The position numbers were made by a program, and so were the translations under genes. The notes below the pieces were generated by a model. The model was not told the origin of the DNA and did no database searches. It worked only from the letters and a program-made list of their open reading frames with translations. Below, one piece after another: positions 7,759 to 19,442 of a DNA stretch of 64,000 nt. The stretch spans positions 1 through 64,000 of the forward strand of contig CAKZOD010000050.1 in assembly GCA_937136055.1 (NCBI GenBank). Reading direction: 5' to 3'. This stretch comes from an uncultured Oceanospirillaceae bacterium. Its GTDB lineage: Bacteria > Pseudomonadota > Gammaproteobacteria > Pseudomonadales > Balneatricaceae. Each line of letters opens with the position of its first letter. Position 1 is the stretch's first letter.

Positions 7759-8820
7759 ATGGATAACAATAAGAAAACAGTATTGAAAACTTGCCTGGTA
7801 GTTGTCTGTTGTTTATTAAGTGCTTGCCAGTTCATTCGTGTAGAGCAAGCGAGCTTTAAGTTAACAGAGCCTCTGCAACTTAATTCTAAATCTCAATTTA
7901 TCTTTAACCCCAGTGGTAAAGAATCTTTTTCTCTCAAGTCTAAACCTACTGATAAACAAAAAGCGGGTTATCGTCGATTTTGCCAGAATACGCAAAAACT
8001 TCATTGTCGTAACAAGCTTCCCTATTTAAGGTATGTTGGGCTAAAAGGTTATTTTGACACTCAGCAAGCCATTAAAACTGACAACCCTAATTATGAATAC
8101 CATCCTGTAGTGCTTGAAAATGGTGATAAATACTTCTTTCTATCGCTTAAATCGGAGGGTGGTAAATATGGTGAAAAATCACCAATTAAGGCACTCTCGT
8201 TTGCTGAGAATATCCAACAGCGGCCGTTGATGGAAAACTCAACTATCAACATAGTGGGTGAATACTCAAGTTTTGGAGATTCTTTTTTAAAGCTTAGTAA
8301 TGGGCAGGTGATTACTGAAAAGCAGTTGTCGTATATAAAAGAGATTAGTGCAAAATCTTTCAAGCCAAATACAGTCAGTGAGTTACTGCTAGACACAACA
8401 ATTGAACATAATGATGCATTTGACTCATATTTAATCTCTCAGAAGGGGACTGATAATAAAAATATTATCACGATGTTAATTGGTTTAAATGAGGTGGAGC
8501 CTTGGCTGCGTTTCAAAGTTGGCTACCAAGGGGCTAGAAAGCTTGATTTAACAGCTTATAGCATTGTTGCAGATGACTTTACGTGGCGCTCACCTGCTTT
8601 AGCATTTGAAAAAAAGCAAAAGGCACCTAAAGTTATTGAAAGCTTCGAAGTGATGGCAAATGACCGTGAAATTAGGAATGTACAAACGCTCGCTAACGCT
8701 TCAAAAGCCTCAATTCAATTACATGGTAATAGAAAGTCTGTACAGGAAACTTTGAAAGAGGATCAAAAAAAGCAGCTCGCTAACATGATTACTTTGTATC
8801 AATTATTAGCCAAAAAATAA
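7759..8820 (+). CDS. Putative lipoprotein
   Basis: Signal peptide with lipobox LLSAC. Confidence 0.7.
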   Translation: MDNNKKTVLKTCLVVVCCLLSACQFIRVEQASFKLTEPLQLNSKSQFIFNPSGKESFSLKSKPTDKQKAGYRRFCQNTQKLHCRNKLPYLRYVGLKGYFDTQQAIKTDNPNYEYHPVVLENGDKYFFLSLKSEGGKYGEKSPIKALSFAENIQQRPLMENSTINIVGEYSSFGDSFLKLSNGQVITEKQLSYIKEISAKSFKPNTVSELLLDTTIEHNDAFDSYLISQKGTDNKNIITMLIGLNEVEPWLRFKVGYQGARKLDLTAYSIVADDFTWRSPALAFEKKQKAPKVIESFEVMANDREIRNVQTLANASKASIQLHGNRKSVQETLKEDQKKQLANMITLYQLLAKK

Positions 8821-9038
8821 GCATATAGAGGCTTTTTGAAATCGATCATTGAAATTTATTGATATGTTTGTTGTATGTCAAACTACACAATACTTCTTAT
8901 ATGAGCCGCTCTTTTAGTAGAGTGTCTCTATTTGTAGGAATAGTCATCTTCATTTTAGGTTGAAAATGAATCTTTTTTAGGTATTTGGACTATAGTTTAT
9001 CTATAGCGCATTTTTCCATTTAAGAATTGAAGATAACT

Positions 9039-11978
9039 ATGAAATTATTAAAACAGTTTAACAATCTGCTGCTTTCAACACGACTTATTGTATTAATGCT
9101 GATGATAGGTTTAATACCTTTGATCGCAGTAGGTGTGACGAACGTTATTGCGGCAAAATCTGCGGTGTATAAAGCTGAGTTTAGCCTATTAGAAAATTTA
9201 AAATTTGCCAAGAAAGACCAAATAGAAGCGTACTTCGATCAGATTCGAAATCAAGTCAGTGTGCTAGCAGAGAACAAAACGATCGTTAAAGCGGTTAAGC
9301 AATTTAGCACTGATTTAGCATCGCTCCCTAAAGATTTGGCGTTTGATGATGAAAAGCGCAACGCGTATAAAATGAGCGTTGAGGGGTATATTAATAAGGA
9401 CTTCCAACAGCAATATAGTAAAGAAAACCCCAGCCGCAAGCTTCATACACAGGGGCTAGTGCCCACTCAAGATGATGTTATAGCTGCTCAATATCTTTAT
9501 ATTAGTAACAACCCAAAATTGATTGGAAATAAAGACTTGCTCTTGTCTGCCAATGACGCGAGTGCATACACCAAGTCACATAAGAGTTATCATTCTGAGT
9601 TCAAACGGTATCTAGAAAAATTTCACTTCTACGATATGTTTTTGATTGATGCTCAGTCAGGTAGCGTTGTCTACAGTGTTTATAAAGAAATTGACTTTGC
9701 GACGAGCTTGAAAACGGGGCCTTTTAAAGATTCAGCTCTTGCTAGCATTTTTCAAAAGGCTTCTTTGTTAAAGCCGAACCAGCAAGCGGCGATAGTGGAT
9801 ATTAACTATTACCTTGCCTCCTACGATCAACCAGCTTCTTTCATAGGCTCACCGATTTATGAGAACGATCAGTTAATTGGCGTGCTCGTTTTTCAAATTC
9901 CGATTTCGATTATTAATAAAATACTTAATAAAACTGAAGGGATGGGCGATACAGGAGAAGTTTATCTCGTCGGTAAAGATAAACTGATGCGCTCTCAATC
10001 ACGCTTTGATACCCAGATGACTGTAATAAAGGCTAAAGTTGACACACTAGCGTCACAACAAGTTTTTGCTGAAGATAAAGATATTCACACAATGGATAAT
10101 TATTTAGGTAAAGAGGTTATCTCTGTGTATGCGAAGTTAGGAATTGAAGGTTTGGACTGGGCTATTATTGCCGATATTGAAACAGATGAAGCATTAGCTG
10201 CGATAAAAACGGAGATAATTTTTAACCTGATAATAGGGGTTGTATCTGCGGTTGTAGTTATTTGGGTTGCTACTTATTTTGCTCGAAGTATCGCTAATCC
10301 CTTAAATGGCGCGGTGGAAATAGCTGAAAAAGTGGCTCATGGTAAGTTAGACAATACAATAGTCGTCAACACTTGCTGTGAGGTGGGTAACTTACTGCGC
10401 TCTCTTAATAAAATGCAGAATAACTTAAAGCTACGTATCGAAGCTGACCAAAAGGCGCTGGCAAAGAACACGCGTATAAAGCAAGCGTTGGATAACATAA
10501 GTGCCAATATGCTGGTGGTTGATGTGAATAACACCATTGTTTATAGCAATAACGCGATGGACAACTTTTTTCGCTTTGCACGTCGTCAGTTAGAGTCTGA
10601 AAACGCTAATTTAGATATCTCAAACGTAGTGGGGCAGCACTCACTATTCGAACTACTTCCAAATGCACAGCGACAACTAAATACTTTACTGCATAACGAA
10701 AGTAATAATAATGAGAGCAGATGTCATATCCAATTGACAGACTTGCAAATCACTCTAACAGCGAACCCTGTGCTTAATAGTGAAGGTAGAAGGTTAGGTA
10801 CGGTGATTGAATGGAAAGATAGGACGATAGAATTAGCCACTGAGAAAGAAGTACAAAAAGTAGTTGATAATGCATTGAAAGGTGACCTATCAAGCCGTAT
10901 TGAAATTGCTGCAAAAGACGGTTTTTTTGCTAATTTAGCTAATAGTGTAAATCAGCTAATGGCCGTATCTGAAGGGGTAACTAATGATATTTTATCTGTG
11001 TTAGAGGCCATGGCTAAAGGTGATTTAGATCAGAAGATGGAAGCTAATTATCAAGGGGTTTATCAGCAGTTGAAGTTAAATGTAAACGCTACTTGCGATA
11101 AGTTAAAAGAGGTCGTTAGCCAGATACAGGCCTCAGCCAGTTTTGTAAAACTAGGCACGTCAGAAATATCTATGGCGACACAAGATTTAAATAAGCGCAC
11201 AGAAGAGCAGTCAGCCAGTTTGCAACAAACAGCAACTAGCATGGCTTCTATACATGACAAGATGCAGCAAAATGCAGCGCTGTCACAGCAGGCTAGTGAG
11301 TTGGTGAATCAATCACGCTCAACCGCATTAGAAGGTGGAGAGGTGGTCGATCTAACCTTAAAGGCAATGATCGATATTGAAAAGTCGAGCAAGAAAATTG
11401 CTGAAGTGATTAGTGTTATCGATTCCATATCTTTTCAAATTAATTTACTGGCTTTAAATGCAGCGGTAGAAGCGGCTAGAGTTGGAGAGCTAGGTCGCGG
11501 CTTTGGTGTGGTGGCCAGTGAGGTGAGAAAGCTTGCCAGTATAAGCGCGGAATCTGCAAAAGAGATTTCAGTGTCTATCGCATCAAGTAATGAAAAAGTT
11601 AAAGAGGGAATGCGCTTAGCGTATGAGTCTGGGGGCAAACTGACAGAAATAGTGGGTAGTGTGAATCAAACTGCAGAATTTGTTGAAGAAATTGCCGCCT
11701 TAAATCTGGAGCAATCAAATAGTGTTGGTGAAATAAATACTGCGGTAAGCTACATTGATGAAATCGCTATCCAAAATGCAGCGATGGTCGAGCAAGCGAC
11801 CAAAGCGAGCGAGCATTTAGGAGAGCAAGCCCACCAGTTAGAGAAAATGACCAGTTTCTTTTCGCGGGAATCTTTAGATCGTTTATATCAGCAAGGAGAT
11901 GCTGAGGATACTCAAAAAAATGAGAGGCCAGCTTCGCATTCATCGCATGAGGCTGCTCCATACAAAACCAATAGTTAA
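9039..11978 (+). CDS. Methyl-accepting chemotaxis protein (periplasmic sensor, HAMP, PAS-like region)
   Basis: [36 protein letters not shown] signalling hairpin; N-terminal TM and large periplasmic region. Start moved from 9027 to the second ATG. Confidence 0.9.
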   Translation: MKLLKQFNNLLLSTRLIVLMLMIGLIPLIAVGVTNVIAAKSAVYKAEFSLLENLKFAKKDQIEAYFDQIRNQVSVLAENKTIVKAVKQFSTDLASLPKDLAFDDEKRNAYKMSVEGYINKDFQQQYSKENPSRKLHTQGLVPTQDDVIAAQYLYISNNPKLIGNKDLLLSANDASAYTKSHKSYHSEFKRYLEKFHFYDMFLIDAQSGSVVYSVYKEIDFATSLKTGPFKDSALASIFQKASLLKPNQQAAIVDINYYLASYDQPASFIGSPIYENDQLIGVLVFQIPISIINKILNKTEGMGDTGEVYLVGKDKLMRSQSRFDTQMTVIKAKVDTLASQQVFAEDKDIHTMDNYLGKEVISVYAKLGIEGLDWAIIADIETDEALAAIKTEIIFNLIIGVVSAVVVIWVATYFARSIANPLNGAVEIAEKVAHGKLDNTIVVNTCCEVGNLLRSLNKMQNNLKLRIEADQKALAKNTRIKQALDNISANMLVVDVNNTIVYSNNAMDNFFRFARRQLESENANLDISNVVGQHSLFELLPNAQRQLNTLLHNESNNNESRCHIQLTDLQITLTANPVLNSEGRRLGTVIEWKDRTIELATEKEVQKVVDNALKGDLSSRIEIAAKDGFFANLANSVNQLMAVSEGVTNDILSVLEAMAKGDLDQKMEANYQGVYQQLKLNVNATCDKLKEVVSQIQASASFVKLGTSEISMATQDLNKRTEEQSASLQQTATSMASIHDKMQQNAALSQQASELVNQSRSTALEGGEVVDLTLKAMIDIEKSSKKIAEVISVIDSISFQINLLALNAAVEAARVGELGRGFGVVASEVRKLASISAESAKEISVSIASSNEKVKEGMRLAYESGGKLTEIVGSVNQTAEFVEEIAALNLEQSNSVGEINTAVSYIDEIAIQNAAMVEQATKASEHLGEQAHQLEKMTSFFSRESLDRLYQQGDAEDTQKNERPASHSSHEAAPYKTNS

Positions 11979-12083
11979 AACTTATCTATTAAATGTACGA
12001 GTCGATAATAAGCAGGCTTTTATAGAGATCTAAGTGTTCTTTCGATAGACTCTCCTTTTTGAATAACATTCAGGGATCTCTTT

Positions 12084-12578
12084 ATGCTTAATGTAGTGAA
12101 GACCACGCGTTTTTATCAATCCACAGTCACCGCTATAAAGTGGGCTATTACAGCTTCATTGTTATCAGCAGCCAGTGTCAATGCTGAACAAGTTGGTAGC
12201 GTTGATACTAGTTTTAAGCTACTTGGCGCTAACCATAAAATTGTTATTGAAGCCTTTGATGACCCTAAAGTCAGCGGTGTATCTTGCCATTTATCACGTG
12301 CTAAAAAGGGCGGTATTACAGGTAGTTTAGGGCTAGCAGAAGACACTTCTGATGCATCTATTGCATGTCGGCAAGTAGGGCCTATTACTATCAATGAGGA
12401 GCTTAAAGATGGCGAAAAAGTTTTCAAAGAGCGAACCTCCATTCTTTTCAAAACAATGCAAGTCGTTCGCATGTTAGATAAAAAGCGTAATGTGCTCATT
12501 TACCTTGTTTACTCTGACAAGCTAGTCGATGGTTCACCAAAAAATAGTATTTCAACAGTGCCTATTCGCCCTTGGTAA
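12084..12578 (+). CDS. creA: CreA family protein
   Basis: [41 protein letters not shown] matches the CreA family. Confidence 0.85.
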   Translation: MLNVVKTTRFYQSTVTAIKWAITASLLSAASVNAEQVGSVDTSFKLLGANHKIVIEAFDDPKVSGVSCHLSRAKKGGITGSLGLAEDTSDASIACRQVGPITINEELKDGEKVFKERTSILFKTMQVVRMLDKKRNVLIYLVYSDKLVDGSPKNSISTVPIRPW

Positions 12579-12690
12579 AAGCCAGCTATACGCGGTTGTG
12601 GTTGAATCTAAACAAGAAATTGCAACGTACCTAGCAATAATGAAATTAATCTATTTCCCCGTACTAACGTAATAAAATAGGCTGCTAAAC

Positions 12691-13455
12691 GTGTTAGATA
12701 AAGTATCAAGTTGGTTACGACCGCAACAGTTAGTGGATGATCAAAGTGCAATTTGGATTGTCGATTGTTTTCAATATGCGCTAGAGCATTTTGATCGTGA
12801 GGAGTTTTTTAATCGCTGCCAATTGATTCAGCCGACAAATACATTTTTTCCGGGGAATGTGAGTAGTGTGCAAGAAAAAGCGCAAAATATTTTTCAGCAC
12901 TGCATTCGCTATGCAGGCCTTAGCCACTGGCCTTTTAAGCTGAGCCACACAGGGATGTCAATGTCGAGCGCGGTTTTAACACCTGATACGCTTACAATTG
13001 AGCGTGACTCAAAAAAAGAACTGAATCAGATTGAGGTTAAAAATGACCATTTTACGATTGGTTATAATAGCCAACAAACGTTAAAGCCTGAGGATTTAGC
13101 AGCGAGCTTTGCTCAGCTGTTTGCTCAGTACATGATATTTCACGCTGCTCAATTGCCGCCGCGTGGCCAAACACATCTGATGGAAGCGAGTGAGGTAATT
13201 TCAGTATTTATGGGGTTTGGTGTGGTATTAGCCAATTCTGCTTATACATTTAGAGGTGGTTGTGGCAGTTGCTTTAATCCTTCTGCAAATCGCCAAGCGA
13301 GCTTGACTGAAAACGAAGTGTTGTTCGCCCTAGCAGTATTTTGCTGTTATAAAGATATTTCTAATAAAGAAGCCACTCAGCATTTAAAAAAGCATCTACG
13401 CCGTTCTTTTATTGCTGCCAGAAAACAAGCGCAGCAACTACTATCTGATGGCTAA
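12691..13455 (+). CDS. Hypothetical protein, 254 aa
   Basis: Long ORF with coding-like composition; GTG start. Confidence 0.6.
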   Translation: MLDKVSSWLRPQQLVDDQSAIWIVDCFQYALEHFDREEFFNRCQLIQPTNTFFPGNVSSVQEKAQNIFQHCIRYAGLSHWPFKLSHTGMSMSSAVLTPDTLTIERDSKKELNQIEVKNDHFTIGYNSQQTLKPEDLAASFAQLFAQYMIFHAAQLPPRGQTHLMEASEVISVFMGFGVVLANSAYTFRGGCGSCFNPSANRQASLTENEVLFALAVFCCYKDISNKEATQHLKKHLRRSFIAARKQAQQLLSDG

Positions 13456-13468
13456 TATAAATAGCGCT

Positions 13469-13509
13469 CATAAAAAAGCGAACAGACATTGATCCGATCG
13501 CTTTTTATG
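13469..13509. terminator. Bidirectional terminator between convergent genes
   Basis: CATAAAAAAGCGA ... TCGCTTTTTATG inverted repeat. Confidence 0.75.
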
Positions 13510-13546
13510 TACTTTTTGCATTTTTCATCGATCCTTTCCAGCATCT

Positions 13547-14371
13547 TTAAATATTGTTAGTGACTCTGCCGTTTGCATTGAGAGTGATTGATTTATAAAG
13601 CAAATCATAATTATTTAAGTATCTTGAGATACTGCCAAAGGTCGCTGTTTTGACTTTCGATTTATGATCAGCAGTCGTTACCCCTGATACAAAAGCATTA
13701 CCTAGCATGAGCTTAAATGGGCTGCTATGCACTGTTTGAGGTGTGAAGTAGGTTTTATGGTTCTCATACAAGCGCTCTAAGTTGGTCGTCTGATAAATAG
13801 CTGAGTTGAGTACCAATAACGTATGTTCAGTACAGTTTTGGTATTTATTGTTCATTGGGTTGGCGATAACAGAATAGTTCGGGTTGTGCACTTGTTGTGC
13901 GACGCCGTTGTTAATGGCTTCTATTAAGCGCTGTTGCACTGCGGGCGTCGGGATACTAATGCCAGCACTTAAGCGTTGCGCTCCCCAGAAAAAATCGACA
14001 GGGAAATCAGTGACTAAATCACTTTTATTAGGACGCTTGTTACGCTGATACAAATTGTGAATGACATAACCTTTTGCGTTTTCTCCGTTTTTCAGTTTTA
14101 TCTGAGAGTAGACCGCAATAGCGGTATGTGTGAATTTAATACCTCTAGGTAACCCTTTTGGGTCTTGTCCAATACGGCCAATAATGAAAGCGCGAGCACC
14201 TTGGCGAGCAGCATAATGCTCAACTTGCTTAGCAAAGTTAGCTATTTGATCAGCAGAAAAATGTGCCTTTGCATTGCTTTGGCTGCCAGCTATTGCAGGC
14301 ATTGTGATTGCTGTGGTTAGTGTCAGTGTAGCAGCGATTGATAGCGTCTTTAAAATTGATGGCGTTTTCAT
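13547..14371 (-). CDS. DUF2145 family protein with signal peptide
   Basis: RGIKFTHTAIAVYSQ...YVIHNLYQ...FFWGAQ; start reset to MKTPSILKTLSI at 14371. Confidence 0.75.
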   Translation of the reverse strand: MKTPSILKTLSIAATLTLTTAITMPAIAGSQSNAKAHFSADQIANFAKQVEHYAARQGARAFIIGRIGQDPKGLPRGIKFTHTAIAVYSQIKLKNGENAKGYVIHNLYQRNKRPNKSDLVTDFPVDFFWGAQRLSAGISIPTPAVQQRLIEAINNGVAQQVHNPNYSVIANPMNNKYQNCTEHTLLVLNSAIYQTTNLERLYENHKTYFTPQTVHSSPFKLMLGNAFVSGVTTADHKSKVKTATFGSISRYLNNYDLLYKSITLNANGRVTNNI

Positions 14372-14408
14372 GATTACTCCTTGTATTAAAACGTTGTAAG
14401 CTGTGTTG

Positions 14409-14741
14409 TTACTGCATTGCTTTAGCAGGTGAAGGGTCCTGAGTAATTGCAACATCTGTTATTTCAAGCGGTTGGTATGCTTTTACCGAGCGATCAATCT
14501 CAGAGGCTGTTGCAGCACTTGCCATACCCACAGAGCCCACAGCAATTAAAGGTACTGCGACAACGCTGGCTGCGGTTTGAACTGAACCGGCTGTTAAATG
14601 TGAAGCCGCAAGTGCGCTGTAAGCGCTGCCTTCAGACAAGTTTTCAGAAGCAGAAGATGCAAAGCTCGTAGAAGAAAATAAAGCTGTAGAAATGATTGTT
14701 GTCGCAATTAAAGACAGTGTTTTAAAGTTTAGTTTTTTCAT
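14409..14741 (-). CDS. Small exported protein, 110 aa, upstream of the DUF2145 gene
   Basis: Clear Sec signal peptide MKKLNFKTLSLIATTIISTALFSSTSFAS. Confidence 0.65.
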   Translation of the reverse strand: MKKLNFKTLSLIATTIISTALFSSTSFASSASENLSEGSAYSALAASHLTAGSVQTAASVVAVPLIAVGSVGMASAATASEIDRSVKAYQPLEITDVAITQDPSPAKAMQ

Positions 14742-14862
14742 TTGAATTCACCTTTTGAATTATTGTGTTGACGAGAAATAGTATTTATCGAAAGTAAGTT
14801 CAGATAAACTAATGAAAAAAATGTATCGTTATTAACGACTAAAAGTATAAAAAGACAATACT

Positions 14863-15594
14863 ATGACTCAAGTTCAGCAAATTACCTCCGTTGTCAAAGG
14901 GTTGCTCAAGCAGCAACATATTACGTATGCAATGCTGGCAACGGCACTTGATATGAGTGAGGCGAATGTTAAGCGTATGTTTGCCAAACAAGCTTTAAGT
15001 TTGCAGCGTTTAGAGCAAATCTGTGATGTATTGAAATTAACCATGAGTGATTTGTTTCTGCATTTAGAGCGCCAAAAAGAGCAAACGACAACTTTGTCAA
15101 AAGAGCAAGAACAGCAACTTGTTAAAGATGTAGAGCTTTTACTAGTAGCCGTATGTGTTCGTGATGCATGGACTTTGCAAGAAATAGTTTCGCACTATCA
15201 AATAGAAGAGCATCGCTGTATCCAGTTGCTTGCGCGTCTTGATAAATTGAAAATGATTGAGTTATTACCGGGTAATCAATATAGGCTGCTTGTTGCTCAA
15301 GATTTTAAGTGGCTGCCAGATGGGCCGCTAGAACGCTACATTACTCATTATGTGCTGAAAGACTTTTTGGCCGCACGCTTTAAAGAAGAGGAGAGTTTTC
15401 GTTTTTATATGCCGGGCACCTATTCGGTGACGTCGGTTGACACGTTACGCCGTCGCTTGGAGGATCTTACCAGGGAGGCGGCAAGTTTAAATCAGCAGGA
15501 TGCAAAATTGCCGGTTAGCCAACGTAAACGAATTGGCCTGCTCGTTGCGATGCGTCCATGGGAGCTAGAGCAGTTTCAAAAGCTGCGTCGATGA
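14863..15594 (+). CDS. XRE-family HTH transcriptional regulator
   Basis: N-terminal HTH (ITYAMLATALDMSEANVKRMFAKQALSLQRLEQICDVL). Confidence 0.75.
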   Translation: MTQVQQITSVVKGLLKQQHITYAMLATALDMSEANVKRMFAKQALSLQRLEQICDVLKLTMSDLFLHLERQKEQTTTLSKEQEQQLVKDVELLLVAVCVRDAWTLQEIVSHYQIEEHRCIQLLARLDKLKMIELLPGNQYRLLVAQDFKWLPDGPLERYITHYVLKDFLAARFKEEESFRFYMPGTYSVTSVDTLRRRLEDLTREAASLNQQDAKLPVSQRKRIGLLVAMRPWELEQFQKLRR

Positions 15595-15628
15595 ATCCTT
15601 ATTGATTGTTAGAGAGGTTTGATAAACG

Positions 15629-16231
15629 ATGACACAATTACTGGATAGAAATAATTGCGGTTTAATCTTTGTGGATGTGCAAGGTGAACTTGCGCGTAAA
15701 GTTCATCAAAGCCAGCAGCTTATGACAAATCTGACATTTTTGATACAAAGCTTAGAAGTGCTTGGCATCCCTATTATTTGGCTAGAGCAATACCCAAAAG
15801 GATTAGGTACGACAGTGCCTGAAATAAAAGAGACACTGCAGTCTTATTCTAAAGCCAGCCCTGTATTAGAAAAAATGTACTTTAATGGTATGTCAGAGCC
15901 ATCGATTAAAGCGGCAGTAAAGGATGCAAACTGCCAGCAATGGCTTGTTGTTGGAATAGAGGCGCATGTGTGTGTTTACCAAACAGTGATGGGCTTAATA
16001 AATGCAAACTACAGTGCTTATCTACTGTGTGACGCAATTGCCTCACTCAGAGAGGAGGATATGCAACTAGCCGTTAAGCGTTTAACTCAGGAGGGGGCAC
16101 ATATTAGCAGTGTTGAAATGGCTGTTTTTGAATTATTAGAAGCGGCAAATAACGATGAGTTCAAAGCTGTTTTGTCTTTCATCAAACAACGCCAAGAAGC
16201 GTTGCGTCAAAATGCAAAAATTGTTTTATAG
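15629..16231 (+). CDS. Isochorismatase/cysteine hydrolase family protein
   Basis: LIFVDVQGEL...VVGIEAHVCVYQTVMGL. Confidence 0.85.
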   Translation: MTQLLDRNNCGLIFVDVQGELARKVHQSQQLMTNLTFLIQSLEVLGIPIIWLEQYPKGLGTTVPEIKETLQSYSKASPVLEKMYFNGMSEPSIKAAVKDANCQQWLVVGIEAHVCVYQTVMGLINANYSAYLLCDAIASLREEDMQLAVKRLTQEGAHISSVEMAVFELLEAANNDEFKAVLSFIKQRQEALRQNAKIVL

Positions 16232-16421
16232 TGTGGTTAAATACCGACGATACTAAGGAGGGGTATCGATCATAGTGTTGATTTGAGACAATGCTAACTA
16301 TTCTTTTCGTTGGGCCAACTTGTTAAAATATAACTATAAAAATAAGAAAGGATAAGTAATAAGTAGGGAGTATTTGAGTTGATAGGCATTAAAAGAATTA
16401 ATGCTTTATTAATGAGGCGGT

Positions 16422-17333
16422 ATGAATATGAGCAACACGGATAAAGCACCATTAACGAAACAAGACCATCTATTACAGGCCGTTATAAATGCTGTGCCTG
16501 CACCAATCTTCTACAAAAACTCCGACGGATGTTATCTGGGGTGTAATAAAGCATTTGAGGAATATGTTGGCTTATCTAAAAAACAGCTTATCGGTAAAAC
16601 CGTTTTCGAACTATTTGATCTAGATTTGGCACTTATTTATGATGAGGCCGATAGAAAGTTGCTTGATCATAAAGCGCCACAAGTTTATGAGGCTCAAGTA
16701 CGCTACGCTGATGGAAGTTTGCATGACGTTATTTTCCACAAAGCGGTTTTTAGTGCTGTCCTTGAAAATATAGACGGCATTGTAGGGGTTATTCTCGATG
16801 TCACTGAGCGTAAGCAAGCTCAAAAAGAGTTAGAAAAATTAGCTATTACAGATGACTTAACGGGACTCGTGAACCGTTATTTTATCGTAAAAGCGTTAGA
16901 AAAAGCTTTGTTGCGTGCTGATCGAAACAATACGCAAGTCGCTTTTTTGATGCTCGATTTGGATAACTTTAAAGCCGTGAATGATACTTATGGACACCCA
17001 ACGGGCGATGCTCTCATCATTGATGTGGGCAAGCGTATTCTCAGTGCAGTTAGAGGCAACGATATTGTTGCGCGTATTGGTGGGGATGAGTTTGCGATAT
17101 TGCTCGATGGAGAAAATGTGCATGACATGGCGCAAAAAGTCGCTCAAAAAGTACTGACCCTTTTACACCAAACATTTGTTATTGATGGTAATGATTTGAA
17201 TATCGGGGTATCTATTGGTATTGCTACTTCAAACTGCGAAAAGTTAACGGCTAGCGATATTATGAAAAGTGCAGATATTGCGATGTATGAAGTGAAAGAG
17301 AGAGGAAAAGGTGATTATCAGTTTTATCACTGA
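16422..17333 (+). CDS. PAS-GGDEF diguanylate cyclase
   Basis: PAS fold then ARIGGDEFAILL. Confidence 0.9.
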   Translation: MNMSNTDKAPLTKQDHLLQAVINAVPAPIFYKNSDGCYLGCNKAFEEYVGLSKKQLIGKTVFELFDLDLALIYDEADRKLLDHKAPQVYEAQVRYADGSLHDVIFHKAVFSAVLENIDGIVGVILDVTERKQAQKELEKLAITDDLTGLVNRYFIVKALEKALLRADRNNTQVAFLMLDLDNFKAVNDTYGHPTGDALIIDVGKRILSAVRGNDIVARIGGDEFAILLDGENVHDMAQKVAQKVLTLLHQTFVIDGNDLNIGVSIGIATSNCEKLTASDIMKSADIAMYEVKERGKGDYQFYH

Positions 17334-17399
17334 TTAAAAGTGCTTTGTAAAATATGAGGCAGTGAATACGACTTTCGTTATTTTAGTATTATACAAAGC

Positions 17400-17580
17400 C
17401 GTTAAATTGTCATCCGTAGTCGCCAGTATGCCAATTAATGATCTCTTTCAGCGTTTTATCAACCATTGTTACACTTTTAGCAGGTAGAATACCGATAACT
17501 TTTTACACGCCAATTTAATGATCCTTAGCGACTTTTATTGCTTCGAAAGAGTTAAAAATACCAAACGTATTTAATTGGTT
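17400..17580 (-). pseudogene. Possible decayed reading frame
   Basis: Reverse strand reads NTFGIFNSFEAIKVAKDH*IGV*KVIGILPAKSVTMVDKTLKEIINWHTGDYG* with two in-frame stops. Confidence 0.3.
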
Positions 17581-17617
17581 GTTGGCTCAATAACACAAAC
17601 GGAAAAAACCACATATT

Positions 17618-18325
17618 ATGAATTTATCAGACTTTTATTCCCCAGCTTCGCAAACAGAAAGCTTCGTATTTAGCCGTACTCAAGGCAGCCAATTTGCAAA
17701 AAAAATAGCGGGAGATTTCAACCCATTGCATGATGTTGATGCCAAGAAATTCTGTGTACCTGGGGATTTACTGTTTACGCTTTCACTTGCCAAACTCGGA
17801 GTGAGTGAAAAGATGAAGTTCGATTTTAGCGGAATGGTTAGCGAAGATATTGAGCTTAAATTTGAAGAGCAAAATTCAAATCTTATTAAAGTGGTAGATG
17901 ATCAAGAAAAGCAATACTTGTCTATTGAGCGCGATGGGCAAAAAAGTACAAATGAGCAATTTGCAAACTTGTTAGCACAGCGCTATGTGGCTTTCTCGGG
18001 TTATACTTTTCCGCATATTCTGGTGCCGTTAATGGCTGAGAAAGAAGTGATGATTAACCCTGCTAGACCTATGGTTATCTATCAGAGCATGTCGATTGAA
18101 ATGCAACGTTTTGATGTGACAGAACTTAGCTTAGAAATGATGGAAAGCACGTTAGAAGTAGAAGGTAAGCGCGGTACTGCACTCTTAAAATTCTGCTTTA
18201 AAAGCGCAGATGAAATTGTGGGCTACGGTGAAAAAACAATGATTCTTAGTGGTTTGCGAGCATTTGACCAAGCAGTGATTGATAACTTGGTAAATGATTA
18301 CGAAACTCGAAAAAACACGGGCTAA
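17618..18325 (+). CDS. DUF3581 family protein
   Basis: KKIAGDFNPLHDVDAKKFCVPGDLLFTL is typical of this family. Confidence 0.75.
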   Translation: MNLSDFYSPASQTESFVFSRTQGSQFAKKIAGDFNPLHDVDAKKFCVPGDLLFTLSLAKLGVSEKMKFDFSGMVSEDIELKFEEQNSNLIKVVDDQEKQYLSIERDGQKSTNEQFANLLAQRYVAFSGYTFPHILVPLMAEKEVMINPARPMVIYQSMSIEMQRFDVTELSLEMMESTLEVEGKRGTALLKFCFKSADEIVGYGEKTMILSGLRAFDQAVIDNLVNDYETRKNTG

Positions 18326-18385
18326 TTTTTAGGGGGCACTGTTAGGTGGGTGCGAAAGTTTTTGTGAGTTCAGAGGGGATTTTGC

Positions 18386-19438
18386 GTGAGTAGTAGTATG
18401 AAAAATATCGTATTTACCAATAAACAAAGTTTTGAGAAAGGCCCATCTAACAGCATTACAGATGTCTCAGGCATCAGTGTGGGGCATTGCACACTCAGTG
18501 ATGGAGATATTCAAACGGGTGTAACTGCTATCCTTCCCCATCAAGGAAACCTATTTTTAAATAAGTGCGTTGCAGCTGTTGATGTGATCAATGGCTTTGG
18601 AAAATCAGTTGGCTTGATGCAGTTAGAAGAGCTAGGTCAGCTTGAAACACCGATTGTTTTAACCAATACACTTTCAGTCGGTACCGCTAGCGATACATTG
18701 ATTAAATATATGTTAAAGGATAACCCGCTTATTGGCGCAAATGGCACTGTTAATCCATTAGTGATGGAGTGTAATGATGGTTTTCTTAACGATATCCGAG
18801 CACAGAATATTACCGCTGAGCATGTTCAAACAGCCCTTGCTAATACTTCAATTGATTTTCAACAAGGCAGTGTAGGTGCCGGTAGAGGGATGTCTGCATA
18901 CAAATTAAAAGGGGGGATTGGTAGTGCCTCTAGAGCTCTTTCGTTTGCTGATAAAAGCTATACAATCGGCACTCTTGTCATGAGCAATATGGGGCGACTT
19001 GAAGATTTTTGCCTTTATAGTGCTGATCTTAAAGAAACGTTACAAGAGTTGTTAGATCTAGAGAAACAGCAAATATCTGCAGCAGATAAAGGCTCAATTA
19101 TCATGCTTATCGCTACGGATTTGCCGTTAGATGCAAGGCAACTTAAGCGTGTCGCAAAGCGTGCTGTAATCGGTTTAGCGAAGACCGGCAGCCAGTTAGG
19201 TACCGGTAGCGGGGATGTATGTTTGGCGTTTAGTACTGCCAATCAAATTGCCCATCAAGGGGAGGCTATTGAATCTGTTAAGCGCTTTAGTGATGCGCAT
19301 ATCGATACTGTTTTTGATGCCAGTATTGAAGCGATCGAAGAAGCTATTTTGAACAGTATGTGGCATGCACAATCCGTTACAGGTCATCAAAAAAATACTC
19401 GTATATCTCTGCAATCACTATTAAACCAAAGTGCTTAA
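18386..19438 (+). CDS. P1 family peptidase (DmpA/BapA-like)
   Basis: ITDVSGISVGHCTLSDG..QTGVTAILPH; GAGRGMSAYKLKGGIGSASR. Confidence 0.85.
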   Translation: MSSSMKNIVFTNKQSFEKGPSNSITDVSGISVGHCTLSDGDIQTGVTAILPHQGNLFLNKCVAAVDVINGFGKSVGLMQLEELGQLETPIVLTNTLSVGTASDTLIKYMLKDNPLIGANGTVNPLVMECNDGFLNDIRAQNITAEHVQTALANTSIDFQQGSVGAGRGMSAYKLKGGIGSASRALSFADKSYTIGTLVMSNMGRLEDFCLYSADLKETLQELLDLEKQQISAADKGSIIMLIATDLPLDARQLKRVAKRAVIGLAKTGSQLGTGSGDVCLAFSTANQIAHQGEAIESVKRFSDAHIDTVFDASIEAIEEAILNSMWHAQSVTGHQKNTRISLQSLLNQSA

Positions 19439-19442
19439 ATTT

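Noticed and set aside
12116-12499. 127-aa - strand ORF opposite creA
   Set aside because: Antisense shadow of a well-supported gene.
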